The notes beneath the pieces are model-generated. The model worked only from the letters and a program-made list of their open reading frames with translations, was not told where the DNA came from and did no database searches. Positions 53,945-63,084 of a DNA stretch of 64,000 nucleotides are shown in pieces (within the stretch, counting starts at the first letter, position 1; every line of letters starts with the position of its first letter). The DNA comes from Saprospiraceae bacterium (lineage in GTDB: Bacteria > Bacteroidota > Bacteroidia > Chitinophagales > Saprospiraceae), in assembly GCA_016710235.1 (NCBI GenBank), contig JADJLG010000001.1, forward strand, positions 2,469,501 through 2,533,500, read 5' to 3'. The translations under genes and the position numbers were made by a program.

Positions 53945-54604
53945 ATGATTAAATTGTTATTTATTTCAATGCTTGCTATAGTATCAAGCTGTGGCAATCA
54001 GCAGAAATCCCAAATAATCCATAAGAATGATTCATTAATCTCAAAATCTTCTGATATAATGATTGATCCTCTTCAAAAATTTGATACTGCTACGTTTGGT
54101 GCCGGGTGTTTTTGGTGTGTGGAAGCTGTATTTCAAAATTTAAAGGGAGTTGACACTGTCGTTTCAGGATATATGGGGGGAAAGCTGTCAAATCCAAGTT
54201 ATAGGGATGTTTGTTCTGGCACAACGGGACATGCTGAGGTTTGTCAAATTTATTTTGACCCGCAAATTATAAGCTTCCAACAATTATTAGAAGTGTTTTG
54301 GCTAACACATGATCCTACTACATTAAATCGGCAGGGAGCCGATAAAGGAACTCAGTATCGGTCTGTTGTTTTTTGGCAGAATAGTACTCAGGAAAGCATG
54401 GCAAAGAAATTGAAAAATGAATTTGCGCAGAAATATTGGGACGACCCTATTGTAACAGAAATAGTTCAGGCAAGTGAGTTCTATCCTGCTGAAGATTATC
54501 ATCAAAATTATTTCAATTTGAATGGAGAAGCACCTTACTGTCAGATCGTAATATCACCTAAAGTCTTGAAGGCAAAAGAAAAGTTCTCCACTTTGTGGAA
54601 ATAG
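53945..54604 (+). CDS. msrA: Peptide-methionine (S)-S-oxide reductase MsrA, lipoprotein form
   Basis: About 219 residues from ATG 53945; an in-frame TTG two codons earlier is less likely. It repairs oxidised methionine (S-sulfoxide) in proteins. The catalytic Cys is in FGAGCFWCVEAVFQNLKGVD. Also conserved are YMGGKLSNPSYRDVCSGTTG, HAEVCQIYFDP, THDPTTLNRQGADKGTQYRS and FYPAEDYHQNYF. The N-terminus IKLLFISMLAIVSSCGNQQ is a lipoprotein signal, so this enzyme works in the periplasm on exported proteins, not in the cytoplasm like the usual MsrA. It is followed by msrB 13 bases later. Confidence 0.93.
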   Translation: MIKLLFISMLAIVSSCGNQQKSQIIHKNDSLISKSSDIMIDPLQKFDTATFGAGCFWCVEAVFQNLKGVDTVVSGYMGGKLSNPSYRDVCSGTTGHAEVCQIYFDPQIISFQQLLEVFWLTHDPTTLNRQGADKGTQYRSVVFWQNSTQESMAKKLKNEFAQKYWDDPIVTEIVQASEFYPAEDYHQNYFNLNGEAPYCQIVISPKVLKAKEKFSTLWK

Positions 54605-54617
54605 TAAAGATTGTCTT

Positions 54618-54977
54618 ATGGGTTGGAATGAACTTACCGAAGAAGAAAAATATATTATTGAAGGGAAAGGAACTGAAGTACCATTTTCCGGTGTTTATAA
54701 TTTGCATTTTGAGAATGGAGTATACCTCTGCAGAAGATGTAATGCTAAGCTATTCGACTCTGAGGAAAAATTTAATTCATATTGTGGTTGGCCTTCATTT
54801 GATGAAGCAATTAAAGATGCTGTTCTGCAATTACCGGATAAGGACAGAGTTAGGACAGAAATCTTGTGTGCATCATGCAATGCGCATTTGGGACATGTGT
54901 TTTTTGGAGAGAGGTTAACTCCGAAAAACCAGAGATTTTGTGTCAACTCAACTTCTCTTTCTTTTCAACAGAAATAA
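54618..54977 (+). CDS. msrB: Peptide-methionine (R)-S-oxide reductase MsrB
   Basis: 119 residues, complementary in stereochemistry to MsrA. The sequence has WNELTEEEKYIIEGKGTEVP, the first zinc pair in YLCRRCNAKLFDSEEKF, the domain core SYCGWPSFDEAI, the second zinc pair in LCASCNAHLGHVFFGE, and the nucleophile in RFCVNSTSL. Unlike MsrA it has no signal peptide, so it is cytoplasmic or relies on other routes. Its 3' end overlaps the convergent acyltransferase gene by 35 bases. Confidence 0.94.
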   Translation: MGWNELTEEEKYIIEGKGTEVPFSGVYNLHFENGVYLCRRCNAKLFDSEEKFNSYCGWPSFDEAIKDAVLQLPDKDRVRTEILCASCNAHLGHVFFGERLTPKNQRFCVNSTSLSFQQK

Positions 54978-55746
54978 CATATTGCTTCTCCGACTCATTC
55001 CAATTGGTTTGAAATTCAGTTAATTTTTGATTTATTCTGTATTCACACTCTGATGTTAACCAAAGTGGATCATTATTATAGATGGGGTTAAAAAAATGTA
55101 AAAAAACTACTGTGCGCCATTTAGAAAAAGTCCTATAGAATTGTTTGAGGATATTTGACAGATACCAAAAGTCGCTAACCGGATTTGCCATCTCATGTGC
55201 AAAAGCAATGACAGGTCGATTGTGTAAGGCTGCTATTTCAAAGGAACCTTTCTTAAAAGCTAAAGTTTTTCTGTTAGTACTGATTGTACCTTCAGGAAAA
55301 ATTACGATTGATTTTTGTTGCGTCATTGCTTTGTCAATCTCTATTTTAGTATTTTTTCGGCTTTCTGCATTTTCCCGCGCAACAAAAATAACTCCACTCA
55401 TTTTTGCACCAATGCCTATCAATGGATAAGATTCAACCTCCGCTTTACTGATGACATAAGCTTCTTTTAGTTGAGAAAAAATAATGATGGGATCAATCAA
55501 GGATCTGTGGTTGCCAACATAAAGTGCGCCTTTGATATTTTCTAATTTCCCTGTTTGAACTAATTTGATTCCAAAAATAATCAAGGCTAATTTGCAAAAA
55601 ATATTTCTTATTACAAAGCCCGATCTACGCGGAATTAGCCTTAAATAAATCAGGAAAATACCGGTAGGCACCAATAGTATCATGAGCAACACAATGGCAA
55701 ACAGCCTAATGGAAGCAAGGAAATACCCTGCAAGTTTGATTATCAT
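54943..55746 (-). CDS. Lysophospholipid acyltransferase, PlsC-like
   Basis: 267 residues, an integral-membrane enzyme that acylates lysophosphatidate or a related lipid during phospholipid synthesis. An N-terminal helix (FAIVLLMILLVPTGIFLIYL) precedes the catalytic NHRSLIDPIIIF, which is the H-x4-D box. IFPEGTISTNRKTLAFKKGS is the substrate-binding EGT motif. Downstream AALHNRPVIAFAHEMANPV completes the core. Whether it is the main PlsC or a paralogue for other lipids cannot be told. It converges on msrB, and the DUF255 gene starts close behind it on the same strand. Confidence 0.88.
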   Translation of the reverse strand: MIIKLAGYFLASIRLFAIVLLMILLVPTGIFLIYLRLIPRRSGFVIRNIFCKLALIIFGIKLVQTGKLENIKGALYVGNHRSLIDPIIIFSQLKEAYVISKAEVESYPLIGIGAKMSGVIFVARENAESRKNTKIEIDKAMTQQKSIVIFPEGTISTNRKTLAFKKGSFEIAALHNRPVIAFAHEMANPVSDFWYLSNILKQFYRTFSKWRTVVFLHFFNPIYNNDPLWLTSECEYRINQKLTEFQTNWNESEKQYVISVEKKEKLS

Positions 55747-55755
55747 AAAGTTGGA

Positions 55756-57861
55756 TTAATGGATCAGCTTGAGTGCCTCATTGATTTCATTTACAGGAAG
55801 CTTGCAAACTTTGTTTTTACAAACATAAATCATAGTCTGTCCGGATTGTAACTTATCTTTCAATAATTCAAGTGTGCCCTCTGTTTTTCCACCTAAGAAT
55901 ATGCACTGAGGTAGATAATGACTCTGCATTGCAAGGTTCTTTTCTGTAGAATCATCTCCAACAATTGCAATTTCATATGGTGACGAAAGATGTTTCAGGT
56001 TCACTTTCAACCAATTGGTATAAAATGTCGGGGCATGTGTTGCAAGATTATCTATTGCGCTTGCACACATTTGCTTGCTCCTTTCTATATAATCCTGATT
56101 GTAATAATAATGTCCTAGTTGAAGTAAAACATCAGCCATCATGGAATTACTACTCGGAATTACATTATCCTCCATTTCTGATTTTCTGACAATGAGTTTA
56201 TCATCGTTTTTTGAATTATAGTAAAAATAAACATTGCTTTCATCTGAATAATCAGTTATTGCAATTTGGCATAGTTTGTTTGCTTTGTCAAGCCAGATTT
56301 CATCAAAAGTGATTTCATATAGTTTAATATATGCTAATATTACACTGGCATAGTCATCCAAAAAGGCATTTATGTTGCTTTGTTTTGGTGAATACGTACG
56401 AGTCAGTTTTCCATTGCTAAGTGTAAGATTTTTGGAGATAAAGTTCCCTGTTTGAATTGCATTTTTTAATAATGATTCATCTCCAAGTGCTGTATAACTT
56501 TCGCACAATCCTATAACCATCAATGCATTCCAACAAGTTATTATTTTTGTGTCTTGGTGTGGTTTTACCTTTTTTTGTCTAGCAGTTTTGAGCAATTCGA
56601 GTTGTGAATCAATAATTTCATTGATCTTATCTTGTGACTTTTGATACTTTTTTGCTAATTTATTGATTTCAATAGATTCATGAAGAATATTTTTTCCATC
56701 TTCCCAGTTGCCGGATTCCCTGATATCATATAGATCAAAGAAGATTTTTTTTGAAATAGGATCGGTTAGAATGGTTTCTAATTCAAGTTTTGACCAGACA
56801 TAATATTTGCCTTCTTCGTGTTCACTGTCTGCGTCATATGCAGAAAAATAGGCGCTCTCGGGATTCTTGAACTGGGAAATTAAAAAATGCAAACTCTCCG
56901 TTAGTTTCTCCTTTAGCAAACTATCTTTATTGAATTTATAACATTCGGCCATGAGTGAGATAAATTGGGCATTGTCATACAACATTTTTTCGAAGTGGGG
57001 AACTTTCCATTCTTGATCAGTGCTATACCTGGAGATTCCTCCATCAACTTGATCGTATATTCCACTCCTAATTATTTTATTTAGTGTAAGCAGTACCATA
57101 TTGATCGATTTTTGATCTTTGGTTGCATTACCATAATGCAAGAGATACTGCCAAATTGAGGGCATTGGAAATTTTAACACGCCTGCTCTTCCTCCCGATA
57201 TGGGATCACAGGATTCAATTATTTGCTCTGTTAAAGTAGAAATGATTTGCGTATTAATATCAACAGCTTCAGAGGCTTGTAATGAAGAACTGGTCAACAT
57301 TCTACGCTCTAGTTCTCTTGCCATTTTTTCGATATCGTTTGGATCTTCATTGTATGTCATCTGGATTGAGACAAGAATTTTTTTCCAATCATCTTTCGAT
57401 AAGTACGTACCGACCCAAACAGGTTTCCCTTCCGGAGTGCAAATTGCATTTAATGGCCATCCACAGCTTCCATCAGGGTGCGAAAGTTGACAAGCTACCA
57501 TATATACATTGTCAACATCTGGTCGTTCTTCGCGGTCTACTTTGATATTAATGAAATTCTCATTCATAATTCGTGCTACACCCGTATCCGAAAAAGATTC
57601 TTTTTCCATTACATGACACCAATGACATGAAGAATATCCAATACTGACTACCATCAACTTACGCTCAGATTTTGCTTTCTCAAGGGCCTCATTTTTCCAT
57701 GGATACCAATCTACAGGATTGTGTGCGTGCTGTAGTAGGTAAGGTGATGTCTCATGAATTAAATGATTTTCCGACTTGTTATTTGATTTCTGAACAAGAC
57801 ATGACGTCAGATTAAAAAATATAAATAAAATGAGAAAGTACTGAATTAACCTAATGCTCAC
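55756..57861 (-). CDS. Thioredoxin-domain lipoprotein of the DUF255/YyaL family
   Basis: 701 residues. The N-terminus YFLILFIFFNLTSCLVQKS looks like a lipoprotein signal (Cys near residue 21). The DUF255 domain follows: ETSPYLLQHAHNPVDWYPWK, SIGYSSCHWCHVMEKESFSD with a CHWC active site, and FINIKVDREERPDVDNVYM. Then comes an (alpha/alpha)6-barrel-like region (VDGGISRYSTDQEWKVPHFE, KMLYDNAQFISLMAECY), as in human SPATA20 and bacterial YyaL. Its biochemical role is not established. The start overlaps the TMTC-like gene by 11 bases, so both belong to one transcription unit. Confidence 0.88.
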   Translation of the reverse strand: MSIRLIQYFLILFIFFNLTSCLVQKSNNKSENHLIHETSPYLLQHAHNPVDWYPWKNEALEKAKSERKLMVVSIGYSSCHWCHVMEKESFSDTGVARIMNENFINIKVDREERPDVDNVYMVACQLSHPDGSCGWPLNAICTPEGKPVWVGTYLSKDDWKKILVSIQMTYNEDPNDIEKMARELERRMLTSSSLQASEAVDINTQIISTLTEQIIESCDPISGGRAGVLKFPMPSIWQYLLHYGNATKDQKSINMVLLTLNKIIRSGIYDQVDGGISRYSTDQEWKVPHFEKMLYDNAQFISLMAECYKFNKDSLLKEKLTESLHFLISQFKNPESAYFSAYDADSEHEEGKYYVWSKLELETILTDPISKKIFFDLYDIRESGNWEDGKNILHESIEINKLAKKYQKSQDKINEIIDSQLELLKTARQKKVKPHQDTKIITCWNALMVIGLCESYTALGDESLLKNAIQTGNFISKNLTLSNGKLTRTYSPKQSNINAFLDDYASVILAYIKLYEITFDEIWLDKANKLCQIAITDYSDESNVYFYYNSKNDDKLIVRKSEMEDNVIPSSNSMMADVLLQLGHYYYNQDYIERSKQMCASAIDNLATHAPTFYTNWLKVNLKHLSSPYEIAIVGDDSTEKNLAMQSHYLPQCIFLGGKTEGTLELLKDKLQSGQTMIYVCKNKVCKLPVNEINEALKLIH

Positions 57862-59686
57862 GATTGAATAATTTTAATTTTTCATTATAGATCAAAGCTG
57901 AATCCGTTTTGTGCAGATTGTCTCTGTATATTTTTACTAACAAATTAAGAGGTTCTTCTCGACTAGGGTTAATTCCATGTGCAGTCAAAAGTGATTTGAT
58001 TGCTTCATCAAATCTGTTAAGCGCTCTATAAGTATAACCAAGATTATATTCAATGTCGTATACTTTGGGATTTATTTTTTGCGCATGGCTAAGCGCATCA
58101 AGGGCAGATTCATAATTATCCTGTTTAAGATAGAATACCGCCAGACTGATTAGAGCCGGAAAGTAAGTACTGTCTGCTTGATATGCCGCTATATAGGAAT
58201 TTTTTTCTTGAGCAGTTTGCCCCTTCTCACGATATACCCAACCTGCAAATTGATTACATGTACTTTGTTTAGGTAAAATATATAAAGATTGATTGTAATA
58301 TTTAAGCGCTGAGTCAAGATAAGCATTCTTTTTTTGTTCATTGGATTGTTCTTTTGAGAGATTGTACCAATACTTACCAAAAAACATATTTGTCCTTACA
58401 GAATGAGGAGCGGATTGAATTCCACTTTTGAATAGACTTTGGTCATTTTTCCATATCGCAGATTGGATATATGAATAATACAGAAAAATTCCAATGATTG
58501 GGTATGTAATATATGTTGAATAGGATTTGATTGCTGTATATTTTTTGAAAAAAGACTCCATCAAAAAAGTAAATAGAATACAAACTCCCAATACTGGTGT
58601 AAACAAAAATCTTTCTGCAAAACTGGATCCGATTAGAAAGAATAAATTTGAAGTAGGGGCAATGAAAATTAGAAACCAAATAATAGATGTTGCCTCAAAG
58701 AATTTGGATTTTTTATATAAATAAAAAATGCCAAATAAGGAAAGAAGAACTATTGATAAGGCGATCCAGAATCTTGAATCCAGTTGAAAAACTAGTGGAA
58801 TTTGATTGTATGAGTAATCGTAGCTCAATGGGTAAGGAAATACACTTTTGATAATGTAATTCTGTAATATTACAATTGCCGAAGGCAGTCTACTCAGAAA
58901 ATCAGGCAATAACACCAAGCTATTTTGTGTGACATCCAGATTTCCAAATTCTAAATTTACTTGTGTTCTTATAATGAAATATAATATTAAGCTTACAAAT
59001 AATGGTATTGCTGATTGTAAAAAATACTTTGATTGAGTATCTTTAAAAACTATCAATACCCACAGTGGGACAACAATGAAGAGTCCGATGCTGCTTTCTT
59101 TTGATAAAAGTGCAAAAAGGCAAAATACTCCGGAAAGTACAGCAAAAACACTTTTTCCTGAGTTTCGATTTTTTATAGCGAAGTACAGTGAAGCTGCTAT
59201 TCCAAAAAATGCTAAAAGTTCGTCTCTACTTTTAATATTTGCTACGACTTCGACATGCGTTGGGTGTACAGCAAATAAACAAATAATAATGAGGCTTGTC
59301 GGCTTACCTATACCACTTAAATATAAGACTTTCAAAAATACAATACATGATAAAATGTACCAAAAGATTTGAAAGGTATGAAAAGTTTTGGGTTTAAAAC
59401 CAAAAAAATGACTTTCAAGTGCATAAGTGGCTAAAGGAACCGGTCTGTAAATAGGATCTGCAGTGTTCGAGTAGCCAAATAAGTAACTGTGGGAAAAAAT
59501 TTTCGGAATACCACTTATCCCTCTTTGAACGAAATGATTGTCTCTTGTCACCAAAACATCATCTCCGGTATATTGAAATCCAATAGTTTGGCTGTAAGCT
59601 AGAACTATAAGTAAGGTGATGACAATGTATCCGAATATCGAATTAGATTTTAAATTGGAGTATGCAGATTTTTCAAGCTCAGTCAT
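57851..59686 (-). CDS. TMTC-like membrane protein with C-terminal TPR repeats
   Basis: 611 residues. The first ~400 carry about ten membrane helices (for example FGYIVITLLIVLAYSQTI, YILSCIVFLKVLYLSG, FLSGVFCLF-like stretches). The GT-C-like loop motifs YTGDDVLVTRDNHFVQ and FAVHPTHVEVVANIKSRDEL match the DUF1736/TMTC group of protein O-mannosyltransferases. Residues ~430-605 are tetratricopeptide repeats (SALKYYNQSLYILPKQS, ALDALSHAQKINPKVYDIEY, AIKSLLTAHGINPSREEPLN). It may glycosylate exported proteins; this is inference from the family. Confidence 0.83.
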   Translation of the reverse strand: MTELEKSAYSNLKSNSIFGYIVITLLIVLAYSQTIGFQYTGDDVLVTRDNHFVQRGISGIPKIFSHSYLFGYSNTADPIYRPVPLATYALESHFFGFKPKTFHTFQIFWYILSCIVFLKVLYLSGIGKPTSLIIICLFAVHPTHVEVVANIKSRDELLAFFGIAASLYFAIKNRNSGKSVFAVLSGVFCLFALLSKESSIGLFIVVPLWVLIVFKDTQSKYFLQSAIPLFVSLILYFIIRTQVNLEFGNLDVTQNSLVLLPDFLSRLPSAIVILQNYIIKSVFPYPLSYDYSYNQIPLVFQLDSRFWIALSIVLLSLFGIFYLYKKSKFFEATSIIWFLIFIAPTSNLFFLIGSSFAERFLFTPVLGVCILFTFLMESFFKKYTAIKSYSTYITYPIIGIFLYYSYIQSAIWKNDQSLFKSGIQSAPHSVRTNMFFGKYWYNLSKEQSNEQKKNAYLDSALKYYNQSLYILPKQSTCNQFAGWVYREKGQTAQEKNSYIAAYQADSTYFPALISLAVFYLKQDNYESALDALSHAQKINPKVYDIEYNLGYTYRALNRFDEAIKSLLTAHGINPSREEPLNLLVKIYRDNLHKTDSALIYNEKLKLFNREH

Positions 59687-59754
59687 TCTTTATTAATTCC
59701 ACCCAAAATTAACTAATGTAGTGCATACCAGTGAATTTATCTGTGGAGAAAAAA

Positions 59755-59785
59755 CAATAGCCTTGCTTTGTAAACAAGGCTATTG
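59755..59785 (-). terminator. Intrinsic terminator downstream of the T9SS protein gene
   Basis: CAATAGCCTTG and CAAGGCTATTG form a perfect 11-base stem with a 9-base loop; read on the minus strand it ends in TTTTTTCTCC, 21 bases past the stop codon of the 59806-61011 gene. Confidence 0.88.
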
Positions 59786-59805
59786 CAACGAGGTTTACGT
59801 GTATC

Positions 59806-61011
59806 TTAGTTGTTGATAAACACTTTGAAAGTAATCGGTTTCGCGTGTTGATCCTCAACGCAGATAAAAAAAACACCACTATTTAAATTTTCAATAGGGA
59901 TTTCTATTTTGGATTCATTTTTTCTTAAAACAAAGTTGCGATTTGAGAGCTCTGTACCATCTGAAGCTATAAGACGAATGTCATATTTTGTATCCACTGC
60001 ACAAATCGATGAGAATAGAATCACGATGTTATTTTCTTGTTTAAATACTTGTGAAGGAACTGCTTGTTCAAGCTTTGGCTTTGAAGAAATAACTGGTGAA
60101 TAGGTATAAGAACCGTCCAAATCAATCATCTTAAGCCTGTAATAAATGACAGCTGAGTTAATTTGAGTATCTAAGTAATCTGCATTCTGTGGCAATCCGA
60201 CCTGTTGATAATCAGCATAATAAACTTTGGCCAGAGTGGTAAAGAAACTCGGATTATTTTGAGATTTTTCAACTTCAAAATGAGAAAAAGCACCATCGGC
60301 AATTGCGGTCCATCTGAGGTGGTTTCCTTGAGCACCGGCAATCACTTCAAAGCTAAGCAAATCCAAAGGTAGAATATTGAGACCGCATACTTTGATGGTG
60401 CCATTGTTATTCGGACCATTGTTTGCATAAATGGAATCGCCTGGACACGACGTGTTTTTCCAAGCCCCGGTAGTTCCATCTCCTGTTACTACAACCACAG
60501 GTTTTAAGATAGCTGGTATCCCGCATACTGATGCAATTTCGAAGCAAAAAGGATTAAGTGAAAGAAATCCAGCTTTGGGAGTGCCTGTACCGTTATCACC
60601 ATAATTATCTTTTGGATTTAAATCATAGTCATCAACATAGTATCCTGGGCCTGGTAAACCAAGAGCTTGAGCTTGAGCTACATTGAAAAATGTCCATTTC
60701 CTGGTTCCGCCTTGAGTAGTTTGTTCCCCGGTGCTGCCTTTTAACACAATCGCGCCAGATGGTAATTGATTCCAAGGTATAAAAATTCCATGAACCCAAT
60801 TGGTGCTGGATTCAAAAAACTCTGTGAGAGTGAAGCAAAATTTGATGGATAAATTTCCCATGATTGGATCATTTGCAGAACCATCTCCTCCATTTGTACC
60901 TACTACACTTTGGATTGTAAGGACTCCTTTAGCGCATTGCGCGTAGGAGCTGCCCGGCCACACGCTAATGACGCAGTAAAGGGCGATTGCGGCAAACATT
61001 TTGATTTTCAT
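59806..61011 (-). CDS. Secreted protein with T9SS sorting domain, N-terminal domain unknown
   Basis: About 401 residues from ATG 61011 (MKIKMFAAIALYCVISVWPG); an earlier in-frame start at 61047 only adds residues upstream of the signal peptide. The mature start is QCAKGVLTIQSVVGTNGGDG. Residues ~40-200 form an unrecognised beta-rich domain (FCFTLTEFFESSTNWVHGIF, GPGYYVDDYDLNPKDNYGDN). From ~205 a common T9SS tail begins (LPLDLLSFEVIAGAQGNHLR then FEVEKSQNNPSFFTTLAKV), ending FFICVEDQHAKPITFKVFIN. Function unknown; probably surface-exposed. Confidence 0.78.
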   Translation of the reverse strand: MKIKMFAAIALYCVISVWPGSSYAQCAKGVLTIQSVVGTNGGDGSANDPIMGNLSIKFCFTLTEFFESSTNWVHGIFIPWNQLPSGAIVLKGSTGEQTTQGGTRKWTFFNVAQAQALGLPGPGYYVDDYDLNPKDNYGDNGTGTPKAGFLSLNPFCFEIASVCGIPAILKPVVVVTGDGTTGAWKNTSCPGDSIYANNGPNNNGTIKVCGLNILPLDLLSFEVIAGAQGNHLRWTAIADGAFSHFEVEKSQNNPSFFTTLAKVYYADYQQVGLPQNADYLDTQINSAVIYYRLKMIDLDGSYTYSPVISSKPKLEQAVPSQVFKQENNIVILFSSICAVDTKYDIRLIASDGTELSNRNFVLRKNESKIEIPIENLNSGVFFICVEDQHAKPITFKVFINN

Positions 61012-61365
61012 GGGTAGGAATAATATCCGGTTTTTGTAATCCAACATCTAATACATTGTCCCAAAAGTCATGCCAAATGAGATTGGAGCTGATTAAGTAA
61101 TCTGCAAATATATATTATATTTAAAATCAATGACATATAAATTGTAAATATATTTAATGTATCTTTATTAGATAGAATGCTTCGCTCATCTTGAAAATGT
61201 ATGGAGAAGCGAATATCTTGCGACACAAATGAGTTTTAATTATATATTATAAAATAATGGATGTATAATAAATACATTATCAATTCTATTTAATTCAATC
61301 GACAAGCATTTGGGGATAGAACCCCAATAGTACATCATATTGCTGTTGCTGATTAATTTTGCATC
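61012..61365. other. AT-rich divergent intergenic region
   Basis: No gene or strong hairpin seen. It must contain the promoters of the T9SS gene (minus) and the asparaginase-like gene (plus). TAATTTTG at 61354-61361 fits the TAnnTTTG -7 element 4 bases before the ATG at 61366, but a -33 TTG is not at the right distance. Confidence 0.4.
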
Positions 61366-61866
61366 ATGAAAAATGACATTCAAGTATTTGTGACTGGTGG
61401 AACTTTTGACAAAGAGTACAATTTTGTAAATGGGAGTTTATTTTTCAAGGATACTCATTTGCCTGAAATGCTTGATCGCGGCCGATGCACTTTAGACATT
61501 GATATCAAAACCCTGATGATGACAGATTCTCTAGAAATGACAGAAGAAGATCGTGAGATAATTGTCCACAATTGTCAACGCTGTACTTCAGATCAAATTT
61601 TGATCACACATGGTACAGATACAATGGTTGAAACTGCAAAGGTTTTAGCAAATGCTTCAATTTCCGGTAAAACAATTGTACTTGCAGGTGCAATGATCCC
61701 GTATGCGTTCGGTAATTCATCTGACGGTTTTTTTAATCTAGGCTCTGCGCTTGCTTTCGTTCAAACATTGAAACCCGGAATCTACATAGCAATGAATGGG
61801 AGGTGGTTTGAATGGGACAAAGTAAGAAAAAACACTAAAACAGGTTTTTTTGAGGAATTACAGTAA
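61366..61866 (+). CDS. Short asparaginase-like protein (N-terminal domain only)
   Basis: 166 residues, about half of a normal L-asparaginase (~330). The whole catalytic domain is recognisable: the nucleophile Thr in VFVTGGTFDKEYNF, the second Thr and Asp in LITHGTDTMVETAKVLA, and the Lys-like region KTIVLAGAMIPYAFGNSSDG. The C-terminal domain that completes the subunit interface is absent, and the protein ends at a natural stop, so it is a single-domain form rather than a truncation by mutation. Activity is uncertain; short asparaginase-domain proteins are annotated in many genomes without proven substrate. Confidence 0.83.
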   Translation: MKNDIQVFVTGGTFDKEYNFVNGSLFFKDTHLPEMLDRGRCTLDIDIKTLMMTDSLEMTEEDREIIVHNCQRCTSDQILITHGTDTMVETAKVLANASISGKTIVLAGAMIPYAFGNSSDGFFNLGSALAFVQTLKPGIYIAMNGRWFEWDKVRKNTKTGFFEELQ

Positions 61867-61867
61867 T

Positions 61868-62920
61868 TTAAAATTGAGGACAAATGAAACCTTCATTATC
61901 ATAATCACCTATAAGAGTTAAGCTGATTTCAAATGAATGTGTAGGTTTTTGATAATATGCAGCATCTCTTAAACCAAAATCATAACTTAAGCCAATAATA
62001 AAATTTAAAATTTCAAAACCTGCCATTAGTCCTAAATCAATTGGTTGGTAACTGGTATTACTATTAGAAACTCTGAGATTGGCACCTGCATGTAAAGCTG
62101 TTTCTTTAAGGCTAAAAAAACTTTTCCTGTAATTCGTTCCAATAGATACGAATTGATGAGGTCCCTGAAATGAAGCTGTCATTCTGGGAAAATATTGTGT
62201 GTTGGAATTTAAATTATACGTAAAATTCGCCAAGACCGTGGTCCGCAGTGCAGAGATGACTTTCTTATTTCCAAAATAATCAACATCATCAAAATCAGAA
62301 TAGTATGAAATATTCTTGAAAAGTGTATAAAAGCTTGAAACTCCGGTTTGAAGTCTCAATTTTTTATTCAGAGAAACGTTATAATAAAGACCGGCTTTCA
62401 GATCAGGTACTGCTTTAATATTAGGAGGAAGTCTTTCAGAGGTAGGTAAATTATATTCATCTATACCATTAAATTGATCTGCAAACAAAAGCCTATCGTA
62501 ATTAATTTCTTTTTGTGTTATCCCTAATCCTAAACCTCCAGCAATAAAATTTTTTCTTGCTCTGTTTAAAAGTTTATGAAACGAGACTTGAATATTCACT
62601 TCATTTGTATTATAGTCTAAATTTCTACTTCGATCGGATAAATAATATAAACCCAATCCTATGAAATCTGAAATGGAAACATTTCGCTGAAGAGGAAGCT
62701 TAATGTCACCTAATACAGATAATGTTTTTAATGATTTTGATTCAAAATTTGTCCATTGATCCCTATTGATCAGCCTGACCCTATAATTGCCATCAAAAGC
62801 TCCACTCATTGCCGGATTGAGGTAGGTACTTACAGTCATATATTGTGTGAACTGAACATCCTGTGCCTGAATATTCGTGATTATCAATAATAGCAATACA
62901 AGTAAGAAATTTTTTGCCAT
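61868..62920 (-). CDS. PorP/SprF family type IX secretion/gliding membrane protein
   Basis: 350 residues. Signal peptide FLLVLLLLIITNIQAQ, then the family start DVQFTQYMTVSTYLNPAMSG and RVRLINRDQWTNFESK. The body is an outer-membrane beta barrel ending LTLIGDYDNEGFICPQF. PorP/SprF-type proteins sit in the outer membrane and help the T9SS export or anchor particular cargo (SprF serves the adhesin SprB). Here it is not next to an obvious large adhesin; the T9SS genes in the window are 6-20 kb away. It converges on the asparaginase-like gene, with their stop codons one base apart. Confidence 0.9.
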   Translation of the reverse strand: MAKNFLLVLLLLIITNIQAQDVQFTQYMTVSTYLNPAMSGAFDGNYRVRLINRDQWTNFESKSLKTLSVLGDIKLPLQRNVSISDFIGLGLYYLSDRSRNLDYNTNEVNIQVSFHKLLNRARKNFIAGGLGLGITQKEINYDRLLFADQFNGIDEYNLPTSERLPPNIKAVPDLKAGLYYNVSLNKKLRLQTGVSSFYTLFKNISYYSDFDDVDYFGNKKVISALRTTVLANFTYNLNSNTQYFPRMTASFQGPHQFVSIGTNYRKSFFSLKETALHAGANLRVSNSNTSYQPIDLGLMAGFEILNFIIGLSYDFGLRDAAYYQKPTHSFEISLTLIGDYDNEGFICPQF

Positions 62921-63071
62921 TTGGAGGTTAATGATTAAAAGGCTAAATTAAGTCTAATTTTGATACAGCTGAGTGAATTGTTTATTTTAATTTAATGTAG
63001 TTCGTATCCAATGGCATTTGTTTCAAATTAAAACTGATTCTTAGGCGAGTTCGCATTATTTTTGGCTTACT

Positions 63072-63079
63072 TATTTTTG
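63072..63079 (+). promoter_or_regulatory. Possible -7 element before the C40 peptidase gene
   Basis: TATTTTTG fits TAnnTTTG and ends 5 bases before the ATG at 63085. The -33 region does not match, so this could be chance in a T-rich sequence. Confidence 0.3.
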
Positions 63080-63084
63080 ATTAT

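Noticed and set aside
54595..54918. 107-codon frame overlapping msrB
   Set aside because: It is msrB read in the wrong frame; the zinc and catalytic Cys motifs are in the other frame.
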